From NCBI RefSeq assembly GCF_011075055.1, contig NC_058154.1, positions 1,798,001-1,862,000 of the forward strand: a stretch of 64,000 nt of DNA, written 5' to 3'. This DNA comes from Mangifera indica (lineage: Eukaryota; Streptophyta; Magnoliopsida; Sapindales; Anacardiaceae). This document shows, piece after piece, positions 32,356 through 43,329 of the stretch. Numbering within the stretch: position 1 is the stretch's first letter; each line of letters begins with the position of its first letter. Made by a program: the position numbers and the translations under genes. The notes under the pieces are model-generated. The model searched no databases, was not told where the DNA came from, and saw only the letters and a list, made by a program, of their open reading frames with translations.

Positions 32356-34640
32356 AATTTAAGGCTGATGAACAAGCCAGCTTTAGCTTCGTATTCTCCA
32401 AGAATTTCCAATACGCGTATGTATGCGTGTGTGTATATATATATCGGATGGTATTATATATATAATTTTATGTACAAATAATGATATTGATGTTTATATA
32501 TAAAAGAATTTTTAATAATAATTAAATAATTAAAAATTAAAGATAAAATAACACTTAATTATATGATAATATATTGTTGTTTGTATATAAAAGTTATGCA
32601 TATTATATTATTAATATATATTTCTACAGTATAAAAGAAAGATCTAAATTTGATATTTGTATATTTTGAGCCCATCGTCAAACAATAACAAATTAACATA
32701 TAAAAAAAAGAAAAAAATTGGCACATGTGAGGATTATAATAAATAATATTTAAATAAAATTTATAATTGGGTATTAACATAGCCAAATAAATTGGCAAAT
32801 CAATGTATAATTTTGAATTAAAAATTAAGTAAATAATTAAATTACTTAATTACATAATAATATGTTAATTTATTTATATTTGTTAATATCTATCATTTGT
32901 ACCTTTAATCACTCAATTATCAATTTTCTGGTGATATTATACACTAACTCAAAACGAGTTAAAACTCGAACTCCAGTTAGACATGCCTTATTAATATGAT
33001 TCCCACAAGTTAACTCTGCCTATTGCTCATTTCAATGACAAAACCCATTCTTTCTTTTTACCTCTTTCTTCAGTACTCTGTTTTTCCTCTTTTCCCTTTA
33101 TTTATTCATCAATAGATTCTCCTTATAACCTCTCCAAACTGCCTCTCTTCCCTTCCGGCCTCTTCCTCTTCTTTCAAAATAAGAAGACCCATTTCTTCTT
33201 CTTCCCTTGAAACTTTCTTGCAAGCTCAGAAATGTCAAGTAGAGCAAGTAAGCGAGTGAGTTTCAGCCCAGATGTTAATGATAAACCACCAGTCTTTGTC
33301 AAACATGGAGGCAGTAAAAAATTAGGTGGAAGCAGGAGGCGAGTCAGCGTTGGAATTTTCAGCTTTAGAGTACCCAAGAGCTCAGAATTTTCGCCAGGAA
33401 GCTTTCTCAGGCGTCTCGGTGCTAAAATGGCAAGAACTCGCTGTTTTCTGTCCACCCCAAAGAGATCTTCGTGTAAAGTTTCTTCATCCACTCTGCAAAG
33501 ATCAAGGTCTTTAGCAGACTCAATCGACTCTCACAGAACTGAAGCTATCGAAGATTGCATCGAGTTCTTGAATACTTCTTCCTCAATTTCAAGATCAAAC
33601 TCAGTTTCTGCAAGTTCTTGCTAGAACTTCTGCAGCAAATGGACAAAGCATATAAAGGTAACCAACAAATAGTATCATTTTAACAGGTTTTTATCAGATG
33701 CCCTGCAAGTTCCTTGCAGTACAATTAGTGACTATAGCTCCACTGAGCCGCATCAAGCTGACGTAGAGAAAGAGGATGGCATTGAGAAAGCAAGGAATGT
33801 CTAAGAGAGGAGCTAATGGGTCAGTTGCCTGTAAGAAGTTTTAGCTAAGATATAGGACAAATAGCAGTAAACACGTGTTGTGATGATTGCATTATAAAAC
33901 AAACTGCAATTTTATGATAAAATGCCGTGCGCCTCTGTTTATGCTTGAAACATGCAGGACTGGTTAAACATGTTGTGTAACAGGTCTTGTCCAATATATT
34001 AATATTGTCTATTTTAAACATATAATTTATCATATTTTTAATTTAATGGTGTCACATTTATACTTTACAAGACTCAGAGTCCTCATAACCATTATAGTTT
34101 TACTTTTGAGTTTTATAATATAAGGATTTGCTTTTAACTTTACGATCTAAAACGTATTTAAACAATTTAAGAAACTTATAAAATATTTAACCAATTTTAC
34201 TTGTGCGAGATTTGCCTACAGGTGGCATATGTTAGACAGCAAATAATTGATAGTTTCTTGAATAATGGAACAAAAATTGAAACAGAAAGAAAGAAAAGCC
34301 ATGTGGTAAAACTTCATGAACGAATACCATTTTAGCTGGCTTACAACTCAAGAGACATGGGCATTAAAGCGGTGGGACTGGGGCTGCCCAATTGTCGAAC
34401 CTATCAAAAAAATAATATTCAACGGAACCATAGCCACGAGGGAAAATAAATGAGAACTCAGCGAACATCCCATTTCTTATCTGCTTTATTATAATTTATC
34501 ACAATTCCTGTAAATCTTCTTCAGAAAAATATTATGTATCCTGAATTTGATTAAATGCTAGATCCTATCAACCTTATCTGTTAGCTATGCTGACAATTTG
34601 GGGGACAAATAGACAATTATGGCCTGGGCAAGAATAAATT
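32356..34640 (+). repeat. Tandem segmental duplication, unit B
   Basis: Co-linear with unit A (28979-32355) from aaggctgatgaacaagccag to ttatggcctgggcaagaat. The junction with unit A is direct. Private changes in B are a MITE near 32430-32630 and about 250 bp at 33985-34235 not found in A. Coding identity between the two gene copies is high, with roughly 20 residue differences in about 130. Confidence 0.83.
33232..33624 (+). CDS. Small basic Ser/Arg-rich protein, copy B (josephin-like family name)
   Basis: Single-exon gene of 130 aa, tandem duplicate of the gene at 30419-30856. It carries the same blocks: SKRVSFSPDVNDKPPVFVKH, RRRVSVGIFSFRVP, FLRRLGAK, RSRSLADSIDSHR and AIEDCIEFLNTSS. It stops at TAG right after SASSC, which I take to be the ancestral end because the longer tail of copy A arises from a single T-to-C change in that stop. 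The start ATG is preceded in both copies by the same leader words (tgcaagctcagaa). The reading frame is intact, so both copies may be expressed. The function is unknown. Confidence 0.8.
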   Translation: MSSRASKRVSFSPDVNDKPPVFVKHGGSKKLGGSRRRVSVGIFSFRVPKSSEFSPGSFLRRLGAKMARTRCFLSTPKRSSCKVSSSTLQRSRSLADSIDSHRTEAIEDCIEFLNTSSSISRSNSVSASSC

Positions 34641-34778
34641 ATTTTTATACAACAGTAAAGGTATATAATTTCAATCAGAACAATTTTGGTGTGTCCACTG
34701 ATAACTTGATTTTTCACAAAACTAATTGTCTCAAAATTTTCTAGCCCATAAATGAAAAAGCAACAGGAAAAGTCATTA

Positions 34779-37369
34779 TCAAGAATCCAAGGAAAGCTTT
34801 TCAAGCCCTTGGATACCTTGACTGGAAGGTATTTTTTTCATTCCAAGAGCTCTCTCATAAGCAGGGGTAATTGGGTTGTACAGGATCCAAGCTGTAGTAA
34901 GTTCCTTCTGCAACTTTCGGCAGTGGATACCAACTGTTGTTGTATTGCACAGAAACAAAGACGGGGAAAGAAATTTTACCCCTAAAGGCGTCAAGCATTT
35001 GGGTCTTATTCTCAAATGGAAATTATAAAAGCTTGGAAATGTTGCCCACACTGAGGCCTGACCAATCACACTGGGTCTCGAATGAATGCCCTCTCTTTGA
35101 CTTGGGATTTCACAGCCTTTACTAGTCAAGCTACCCATTAACCGCAACATAAAACAATGTTATTCATACCCTTACCATGATCATCTTCTCCCCAGGGGCT
35201 TCTAACCTTTTCCAAAAGACAGCAGAGGTCTTTCGGATTAAATCCTTCGGGAGGGGAATAAATTTCACCAACTGCAAATGCCTCTGCATAAAAGATAATA
35301 CTAGTATAACCTTAGAGTAGAACAAACTACCCACATGGGCTACCACATTAAAAAACTGAAAAATTAAGGATGGATAATAAGGCAAAGTTACCTACGCTGG
35401 AATTGCGACTGCTTTTTGGTAAGGTCACAACAGGAAAAAGTAATTTCAACTGCAACATGAAACACAAATGAACAACTTCATTTGATGCCATCAGGGTTAT
35501 TTCAGAACTAATAAAATCAAATGAAATAAAACTACAGCTAAAAACATAACTATTCAGATCTTTAGATTACACTGAAATTCATCAGCTGAAAGGACAAATT
35601 GTTGTTTTCATTAATCAGGAACATGAAACTGAAGATACAAAATGCAGAACGGTAAAAAATGAACTTCAACGGAGGATCACAATGTGAAACCCTATACACT
35701 TACAGGCTTACAGCTAGTATGAGTTGGGATCGAACAAATTCATCCATGTCATGACGGCCAGTTACTGCAAAATACAATCGAATACAGCAAGTATGTCATA
35801 GATCTGAAAGCAGTAAGGTGTTGGTCCTTAAAAAACGGTAGCTGCAAAAACATAAAGCCATTTTTACCATCAGGAGCACCATCACACACAGCCAAGTCAG
35901 TCTTGTATTAGGATCCCAAGTGTAAGGTATGAGACTTGGATCTCACATTGGAAAGCATGGGCAACTAATATGGGGTTTATATAGTCGTGAGCTCTCAAAT
36001 CTCAATAACTAGCTTTTGAGGTGTGGTTCTCTTAAGGTTTGTATCATTTGGTATCAGAGTCATTGAGTTTATATGTGCATTTTATATCACTTAATGATTT
36101 TAAAATAAGATTAGTTAAATAACCTGTGAACTCCTTTTGACAATATGCCAAGTTATTGAACCAAGGATGTTAAATTATTCATGCAATTAAGAGTGTGGTA
36201 GATATATGAAACTTTCATATCAAATGCTTATAGTAGAGATTTTCCAGAAAGCTTTTGTATATTTCATTAGTGAGTGTTCTCAGATAAGGAGTTGTTAAAT
36301 GCAAATATCACATGCTGGACTTTTACATGACTAATGAGGATCTATCTAAAGATGCTTCAAAAAATTATCAAAATGGGGGATAGGAACAAGAATCAAGTAT
36401 ATCTTTGAAAAGCATTTCTGAATGCCTCCAACTCAAAATTTATTCAGAAATTAACACAAACACAAGAGATAGCAAATTAGTCCAAGACATGTTATTTCAT
36501 AGAACCAAAACTGATTTCATTGCATTCATAACGTGCAATTATTCAACCTCATTTTTTAATAGGCAAAGAAGCGAAAAAGATCAGTGTCAAATATGAAACT
36601 TACTTCCAAAGCTGGAAAGAAATATTCACAAGATGAGAATTACCCTGAATGAGCCTACAACTTTGCTGGGAGATACAATTTACGATTCAAAACCTACAAA
36701 TAAGAAGCGAACATAATCTAGTCCATTTTGATATAAAAACTGTTGTAAAAAACATGCCAATGTTGTAAATCAAACACAATAAATTGTGTAACCGAAATTT
36801 GACGAATCTATTGTTTGATTGATCCACAGCGTCTAAAGCGTAGTTATTTATTTTCCTCAACACAATTTGTTGCGTACTTTGCATGGATTCCATGAGAGAA
36901 GAAGAGTTTGCCATTTAGGAGGAAAAACGAAAATCACTTCTGTACTTCTGAGTTCTGCATTCTTGGCATAATTAGTCAAGAGGGAATACAGTTTTAGACA
37001 TTATATATGTGTGTGTGTGTGCGCGCACCCACAACTGCCCTCCAAATATTCATTGACAGTTAATGCAATCAAGTCAGGTTAACTCGTCATGGGTGAACTT
37101 TAGCCCAATAAAAATAATTAGAAGTAATTAGAGCATAGAGAAGATCTGTTATGAATCTTACCTTCAAAATTATTGAATTCTTCATCTATCTGAAGGGGGA
37201 AGGCATTTCTAGCTCTCCAACTTTCTTCTTCTGCTTTTCGATAATACATATCCTGAAAACCAACTAGTTTATTAGTAAAAGTTTCAAACTGGAAAAATTC
37301 CAAAATAGCATGAAACTGAATTCCAAAAGAAAGAAAATCTACCCTCTTGTCCATCGAAGCCTTGCCCAT
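34779..37369 (-). pseudogene. TRM7: Relic of a TRM7/FtsJ-type tRNA 2'-O-methyltransferase gene
   Basis: Decayed multi-exon gene for an SAM-dependent RmJ/FtsJ methyltransferase (TRM7 type, tRNA anticodon-loop 2'-O-methylation). Exons readable on the minus strand are: 37369-37343 MGKASMDKR; 37252-37162 DMYYRKAEEESWRARNAF then LQIDEEFNNFEG; 36693-36644 VLNRKLYLPAK followed by TAG; 35903-35868 DLAVCDGAPD; 35764-35712 VTGRHDMDEFVRSQLILA; 35449-35396 LKLLFPVVTLPKSSRNSS; 35283-35176 EAFAVGEIYSPPEGFNPKD; and last YPLPKVAEGTYYSLDPVQP to LEKLSLDS at 34779. Not found are the SAM-binding VVDLCAAPGSWSQ exon, the exon leading to DLAVCDG and the GGKFIAKIF exon. Further damage is a TAG in the VLNRKLYL exon, a frameshift after DPVQP and an LTR at 35904. 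Splice sites are still visible at most exons. This is a pseudogene of intron-containing, not retroposed, origin. Confidence 0.9.
35904..36059 (+). mobile_element. LTR with tRNA-Met primer-binding site (TRIM-like)
   Basis: The segment 35904-36046 begins tgtattaggatcccaagtg and ends gtttgtatca, with TG...CA ends and a length of 143 bp. Three bases later tggtatcagag (36049-36059) matches the primer-binding site complementary to initiator Met tRNA that is common in plant LTR retroelements. A second LTR was not found, so this is a 5' fragment. It lies inside the DLAVCDGAPD exon of the methyltransferase relic. It belongs to the same family as the solo-LTR-like insert at 24737-24860. Confidence 0.8.
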
Positions 37370-40300
37370 TTTGAAGCTCCAGTTGAAAGAAAATTCCTGA
37401 AACCAGAGTCAAATGAAAAATATAACATGCTCATAATATTTGTAATAAATAAAACCAGAATAAACTTTTCCTGCATGATCAATAAGTATCTGAATAAACA
37501 AGACTAAGTTTTTTGTTGCATCTGAGAACTCATTCTGACTTCAGTCAATCACTGACTAATTTCATTTATATTATTCAATTTAATCCCAAATTTTGTACAC
37601 TTCCTATGAAGGATGCTTAATAAACCCAGTTGCTCTCAGTATCTGCATAAACATCTATGCATGCATCTTACTGAATCATCGCCTAACCACTTCAGTATTT
37701 GGACATACAGCCTAGACAAAAACAGAATACCAAATCAAATGCACATGGAAACTACCTCCTTTTCCCTCAAATTAATAAAAATTAAAAAAAAAAATTTGAG
37801 ATATCGAGATTGCTTGAGAACCTACTTTTTTTCTTTTCCTTTCACCTTCACCGTTTTTTTTTTTCTCTTTTCTCAATTTCAAGTTGCCGTAGATGATTTC
37901 ACCCTCTTCCTTTTCTTCCTTTGTTCCCTTTCCATTCACCCTCTTCATCTTTTTCTATTATTTAACAATTTTAGACTGTCATCGACGAAAACTCATACCA
38001 CAACAAAAGAGAGAGTGGTAGGGGTTAAGAATGATGAGATTGTGCAGTAGTGTAAGAGTAACTCGACTACTAGGGTTTCCAAAGAATTGTGGGAACTTAT
38101 TTGTAAGTTTTCTAGCATTTTAAGTATTAAATTATTATGTTTAAAATATTTGGGTTTTATTAAAAAAAAAGTTATTTCATTTACTAATATAATTTATGGA
38201 TCCAATCTTGTGGTCCACTACCCTTCATTTTCCCAAGAGACATCCATAATTGATTCTTATAGCTACAAAATTTTCCAATTGTTAATCACTTGGATTGATT
38301 CAACTGGGTATTTAATGCATTTATACTTACGAAAGATGTGAACATTCAAATCTACTGAAATCTAGTTTTCTTCTTGCTTTCCCAAGATAACAAGTTAGTT
38401 GTTAGGTTTGTCAAATTATGTTGAATTTCAGTCTCTAGCTTATAAATTTAATACATTAAATTTGCCGAATCAACGCCTCGCCTGTTGTTTCGTTGTGCAT
38501 GGATGTCTCAACAGAGGCAAGTCAACTTCACGTCCGCATTGAATTGGCTTCGTTATTAGCTGAAGAAATTTCCGCGTACAACAGACTGAGATTGTTGGAA
38601 AAAAATCTGCATGCAATATATACTGTTGCGTGCCTTCATATTATCTGCTCAAGATGCATTTGTTTCGATATCAGTAGAGATGTTATTGAAGCCATCAATC
38701 AGAAGTAAATTTGTTGGCCATGCATGCCCAGGCTCCAAAAAGTTTATGGTTTGACTTTGAATGCATTAATAAGACTGTTGAACCAGTGAATTAGATCGAT
38801 GCTGAGTTATTTAATTAGATTTGTTGACCTTATGCCTCTCTTTAAGATTAAGTTATTATCTAGCGCTATTTTCAAACTTTAGAATTTGGTTGTCAACTTA
38901 CCCGCCGACAATACCGTTCCAGCTATTATATAAGTAAATAATTTTAAATTAGAAATAAAATAAAATCTAAATAATTATTTTTCACCCATAGTTTGATAAA
39001 ATAATAAATTTTTACTTTTTTAAGTTTCAAAATATCAAATTCTCACCTACAATTTTATTTCTAATAATGAATATGATTGTTTTGTCTTTTATGAAATAGT
39101 AATGTTATATATATATATACTTTTAATACACAAATATATATACACATTGATGTGTTATTATATGATTAAATGTTACTTTATCATTAATTTAAAATTAACC
39201 AATCACATGATGACACATTAACGTATGTACATATTTGTATATAAAAAATATGTATATATAGTTTTATCGTTTATTAAAATTATAAAATTGTGATTAACAT
39301 TAAATATAAATGTCAAATTACAATATATCTTTACTAATATAAAAATTTATCACTTTTAAAAAATATCAAAATTCTAATAATAATTTTAAAATATTGTATT
39401 TTAATTAGTTCTTTAGAGGTATAATTATCATTTTAAAAAATTATCGGTGGGAATTAAAATTTTAAAATTTCGTAAACACCTCCACACTTTTTAAATTAAA
39501 AAATAATATGAAAACTTTCGTTAACACCGCTACTATATTTTAAAATGACAATTTCCTCCTAAACTTTTGAAAAGATGAAATAGAAAAAATAAAGGGTAAA
39601 AGAAAATAAAAAAAAGAAAACAGTGAGAAAATGAGAATATAAAAAATATATGTAAAACTATTTTTTTTACCTCTTTACTTAACAAAATTCACTAATAAAA
39701 TTGAATAATATATGAGAATTTGTCTTCTTGAAACTTAAAAGTGAAATTTTGTAGTTTAGTAAACATTCGGTGGGTTAAGGCTTTTGACCATTTTATGTTA
39801 TATATTGTCCCAAAAGTAGTAAAAGTCTTGTTAAGGCATGAAATATCAAGCTCTAGAGTTAGAGTAGTCATGTTATATCGACTTTGCACTCTCACAATTG
39901 GCTCAAGTCTTGTATTTAAGTGAGAGACTCTACAATGAGTTGTCGAACTAATCTCCTCAGTAGTTACTAACTTTGTGGTCCGGCTTCCCAAAAAAAAAAA
40001 ATGTTATAATTGTATCAAACAAGCTATCCGAGGCAATGGGGCTGCCGAGGAAGTTCATAAATTGGATCCTTGCCTGTGCAGCTAGGCGTTGGAGACAGAA
40101 ACTCAATGAGAGTTGCATTCAAGTGTTGAATTTAACACTATATTGCATGTGAACCAGTGGTTCTGCACGTGGATTTCAGAGAAATTCAATGCCCTAATTT
40201 ATTCATTTCAACAACCCACCTAGGTTAATGAAAGCCGCTTCATGATCGGGAAAGAAACGCAACATAAACCAAGCAAACACGCCTCCAATTTTCATATATA

Positions 40301-40885
40301 TTTTCCAGTATAAGTAGTAAATAGATAAAACAATCAATTCATGTAAAAAATAAATACTACTCATGTATGATAGATACCTAAGTTAATCACTTTTTAGACA
40401 ATTATAGGTCTTTAATTGGCTTATTATAACAAGATTAAAGCTTTGCAGGGACATTTGGTAAGTTGTCATTTTCTGTCATCAGAAGATACTATAGCCGATA
40501 TTAATTACTTTAATGGCTTCACAGTTTGATCATGTATATCATTTATTCTATGTCTCCTTTAATGCCCTACCTCTTAATTTTTTAATGGAATAATGTACTT
40601 GTACATTAACTTAAAAATTAATGTTGAAATAAAGTAATTGGATATGAAATAAAACTATAATAAAAACTCCAAAGTAAGCTTTAATATCAGAAATATTGAT
40701 CTTTTCGGTAAAGCCAAATAATTTGTATTTGATCATGGCTTCTGTGTAAAACGAGGTATATTTGTATACAGGAAAGGATTATTGAATAATTATGATCATA
40801 TTGAATAATTTTTATTGTTTTGATAAAGTTTGAAACATATAAAAACCAATAGAAAATTAACCATACTTGTCCTTTTCTTCCTTGA
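37370..40885. other. Intergenic DNA, no gene recognised
   Basis: The first ~30 bp include a further possible untranslated exon of the methyltransferase relic (CAG acceptor at about 37399). A (GT)n/(GC)n tract lies just upstream at 37009-37026, within the relic. An open frame at 37613-38050 is made of biased TTC/CTT-rich sequence, and one at 38493-38708 has no recognised family. A family-P MITE occupies about 39100-39270. The stretches 38960-39060 and 39390-39560 resemble decayed family-M arms. The stretch 40000-40220 is unassigned higher-complexity sequence. Confidence 0.5.
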
Positions 40886-43235
40886 TTAAGCTTTTTCCAA
40901 TTTCTTTTCCTTCTCCTTATCCTTCTTTGATGGAACTCGGCCATCTGTGCCTGCGAGCATAGCATACTTGTCCTTCCTTGTCAGATTGGTGCACTCGAAC
41001 CCTAATGTCCCCGCGAGAACCCTTTGAATGTAATTAGCAACTTCAATGGCTGATTTCCCACCTTTGCAAGTGAGCTCTGGAGGCAGTTGCTTCAAGAAGG
41101 TGATCTCATAAGTAGGCATTGGATTCATGAAGACGAAGTAAGGATCCAACAATTTATACCCACGAACTGTTGTCCCATGAAACACACTTTGCTTTGTATT
41201 AATGGCGACTGGCACAATTCTGTCAGTTAACTCAGCGAAAAGGGCACTAAACCTCAAGAGAAATGGCTCTCTGCAAGTAGTTCCCTCAGGACAAATCACC
41301 AAATCACCTTCTTCCAGCAAACTCTTGATATGAGCGGCATCTTTCTCTCTTTCTCTTGATAATGCAACCGCTTTAATTGGTGAAATAATCTCAGTGAATT
41401 TACTTATACTATATGTGACACAACTGATTTTCCTTCCCAACGCAACAGCTGTGACCACAGGGTCTAAAACTGTGCGATGGTTGCAAATAAAGAGAACCCC
41501 ACTTTGGCCTTTTTTGGGAGCCGGTGGAGGAGTTCCTTTAACAACAACTTTGATGCCCAAGAGTTTGTAATTGTAATATGCAATACGTTCAGGCAAAGGG
41601 ATGTTGAGATAGACTCTAAGAATTGATAAAATGATGCCAATTGGCATCCATAGGAAGGTCAAGAGAGCAATTAAAGGAGTAGGTCTTTGTACTAACCTAC
41701 CCTCGTGAAATATCACAGGGCTTAAAAGCTTGTTTCTCGGCAGTGGCTCACATTTTGTCCTTGGCACCATGAAACCTTCCTGCAGTTAATTAATTACCAC
41801 AAAATAAGAATCTCAATTTCACAAGAAAGAAAAAGCTCCAATATGGGAAGTCACGAGGAAAGCGTTCAATTGGTTGGATCAATGATGAGAAGAGATATAA
41901 AAATAAGCTTCGTATTGGTTACATGAGTACCAAATTATGCAGGATTAGTTAGTAAGAAAGAGTTGTCGGAAACTTAGCCAAAAAAAAAAAAGTTGTTGGA
42001 AATGAAGAACGTATAGTGCCCGTAAGGGGTTACTTGACTGATAAAAATAGTAGAATCCTCGTATAAAGCCCCAGAGAGGGCATAAGTTGGAGACCCGTTG
42101 GCATAAGACGAGACTCTTGAATTATCCGGTTCAATAGTAATAAGGCTAATAATTATATTCAGGGTCTTACCTGTCTAATGTAGTCAGTCAGGCCTCAATG
42201 CAGGGAGGCCAGCTCATCACGTAAAAAAAATGAAGAACAGATGGTGGGATAGGAGTCGGTGGTCCAGGAAGGAAGAAATAAATGTCTTTAATGATCCATA
42301 AATTAATGTTTGCCGCAATTTATTGACAAGTTAGGAAGCGAAACTGGAGAAGACAAGCAAAGTTGTCACAAAATAGAAGTTGTTAATAGAATTTAGACGT
42401 GAAAACAACCCTAAAAACGACAGGACTAATCTTATAATTAATAGATAACAAAAGTTTATGAGAAAAATTGGTGCTATGAAAGCTCTTACCAAACCTAGAA
42501 TAAATGAAAAGTTTAATTGACAGTTAAAATTAGTGCCACCGATACTAAATAAAGCTAAGAAACAGCTCACAGAATTCAAGAAGGAAAAGTTGCAGAAGAG
42601 TTGGATAGTTCATTAACCTTGCATAATGACATAAAATCATGGTCAGTTTCTCTGTCTCCCAGGCCTAAATCTGGCAAACTGGAACCAAATTCCTTTAAGA
42701 CGGCTTCTCTTTTGTGTTCTGCAACAAGAACTCCAGGAGACTTGGTGAACCCAGTTGCTCTTCCGGATTTTGACACTTCTAATTCAGTCCCAATAACTTT
42801 ATCAGCTCCAAGAAAGGTCCTGGCAAATGGCTCCACCATAATTCTCGGATTGGCAGTAATAATGTAACGCTTTCCAAAGGAGTTGAAAACTTTCCAGGTT
42901 TGAGGATGAACATCATCAGCATAAAACTTGGGAAGAACAGACCTGGAAACCAGCTCAATGTCTCTAATTTTCAACCCCGCAAAGGCAATGAAAATTAACG
43001 TATTGATGGCTACAGATTCAGATATGAATAAGTAGGTTAAATAAACAAATGGAACCGAGGCTAGAAGTAGTAAAGCTCTGAAAATGCTTCCAGCTTCAAG
43101 AGCAACAAGCAAGAAATAAGGAAAAGCACTTCTTGACACAAGAAGAGTGCCGTCAAGATCTGCAGCCACAGTCTGATTAGACCTCCCCTTTGTGCTACAT
43201 TTGGAGATTGGTTCAAAATGGCGATGAGCCCCCAT
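40886..43235 (-). CDS. GPAT6: Glycerol-3-phosphate sn-2 acyltransferase, GPAT6 type
   Basis: Bifunctional acyltransferase/phosphatase of the land-plant GPAT4/6/8 clade. It transfers omega-oxidised acyl groups from acyl-CoA to the sn-2 position of glycerol-3-phosphate and dephosphorylates the product to 2-monoacylglycerol, the cutin precursor, at the ER. Two exons, 43235-42618 and 41779-40886, with a phase-0 838-bp intron, encode 503 aa, matching the family (about 500). The start is the ATG giving [13 protein letters not shown]; the in-frame codon two before it is TTG. The phosphatase half has DLDGT at 26-30 and [11 protein letters not shown] at 191-201, so both motifs needed for phosphatase activity look intact. 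The acyltransferase half has NHRTVLDP at 306-313 and PEGTTCREP at 370-378. Hydrophobic segments occur near 43-80 and 240-262. The C-terminus ends in a Lys/Glu tail. By memory it is closest to Arabidopsis GPAT6. The intron contains an unidentified repeat-like stretch (about 41990-42230). Confidence 0.96.
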
Positions 43236-43314
43236 GACCAAACTAGAGACGTCGAGAAGTTTATGAAAATGAAAATATTATGTGGTTGAGAGAAAAACAG
43301 ATGGGGACTCAGGC

Positions 43315-43322
43315 TTTATAAA
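43315..43322 (-). promoter_or_regulatory. TATA box of the GPAT6-type gene
   Basis: The palindromic word TTTATAAA lies within GCTTTATAAAGC, about 80 bp upstream of the ATG at 43235 on the minus strand. This is the expected spacing for a plant core promoter with a short leader. Confidence 0.6.
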
Positions 43323-43329
43323 GCAATTG

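Noticed and set aside
38493..38708. 71-codon open frame as a small gene
   Set aside because: No family, no neighbouring exon and no promoter evidence; length is within chance for this window.
41990..42230. SINE insertion in the GPAT6 intron
   Set aside because: It has a short A-rich end and higher complexity, but no promoter boxes or second copy in this window were found.
43236..43241. GPAT6 start two codons upstream (43241)
   Set aside because: That codon is TTG; the ATG at 43235 gives the family-typical MGA-start.
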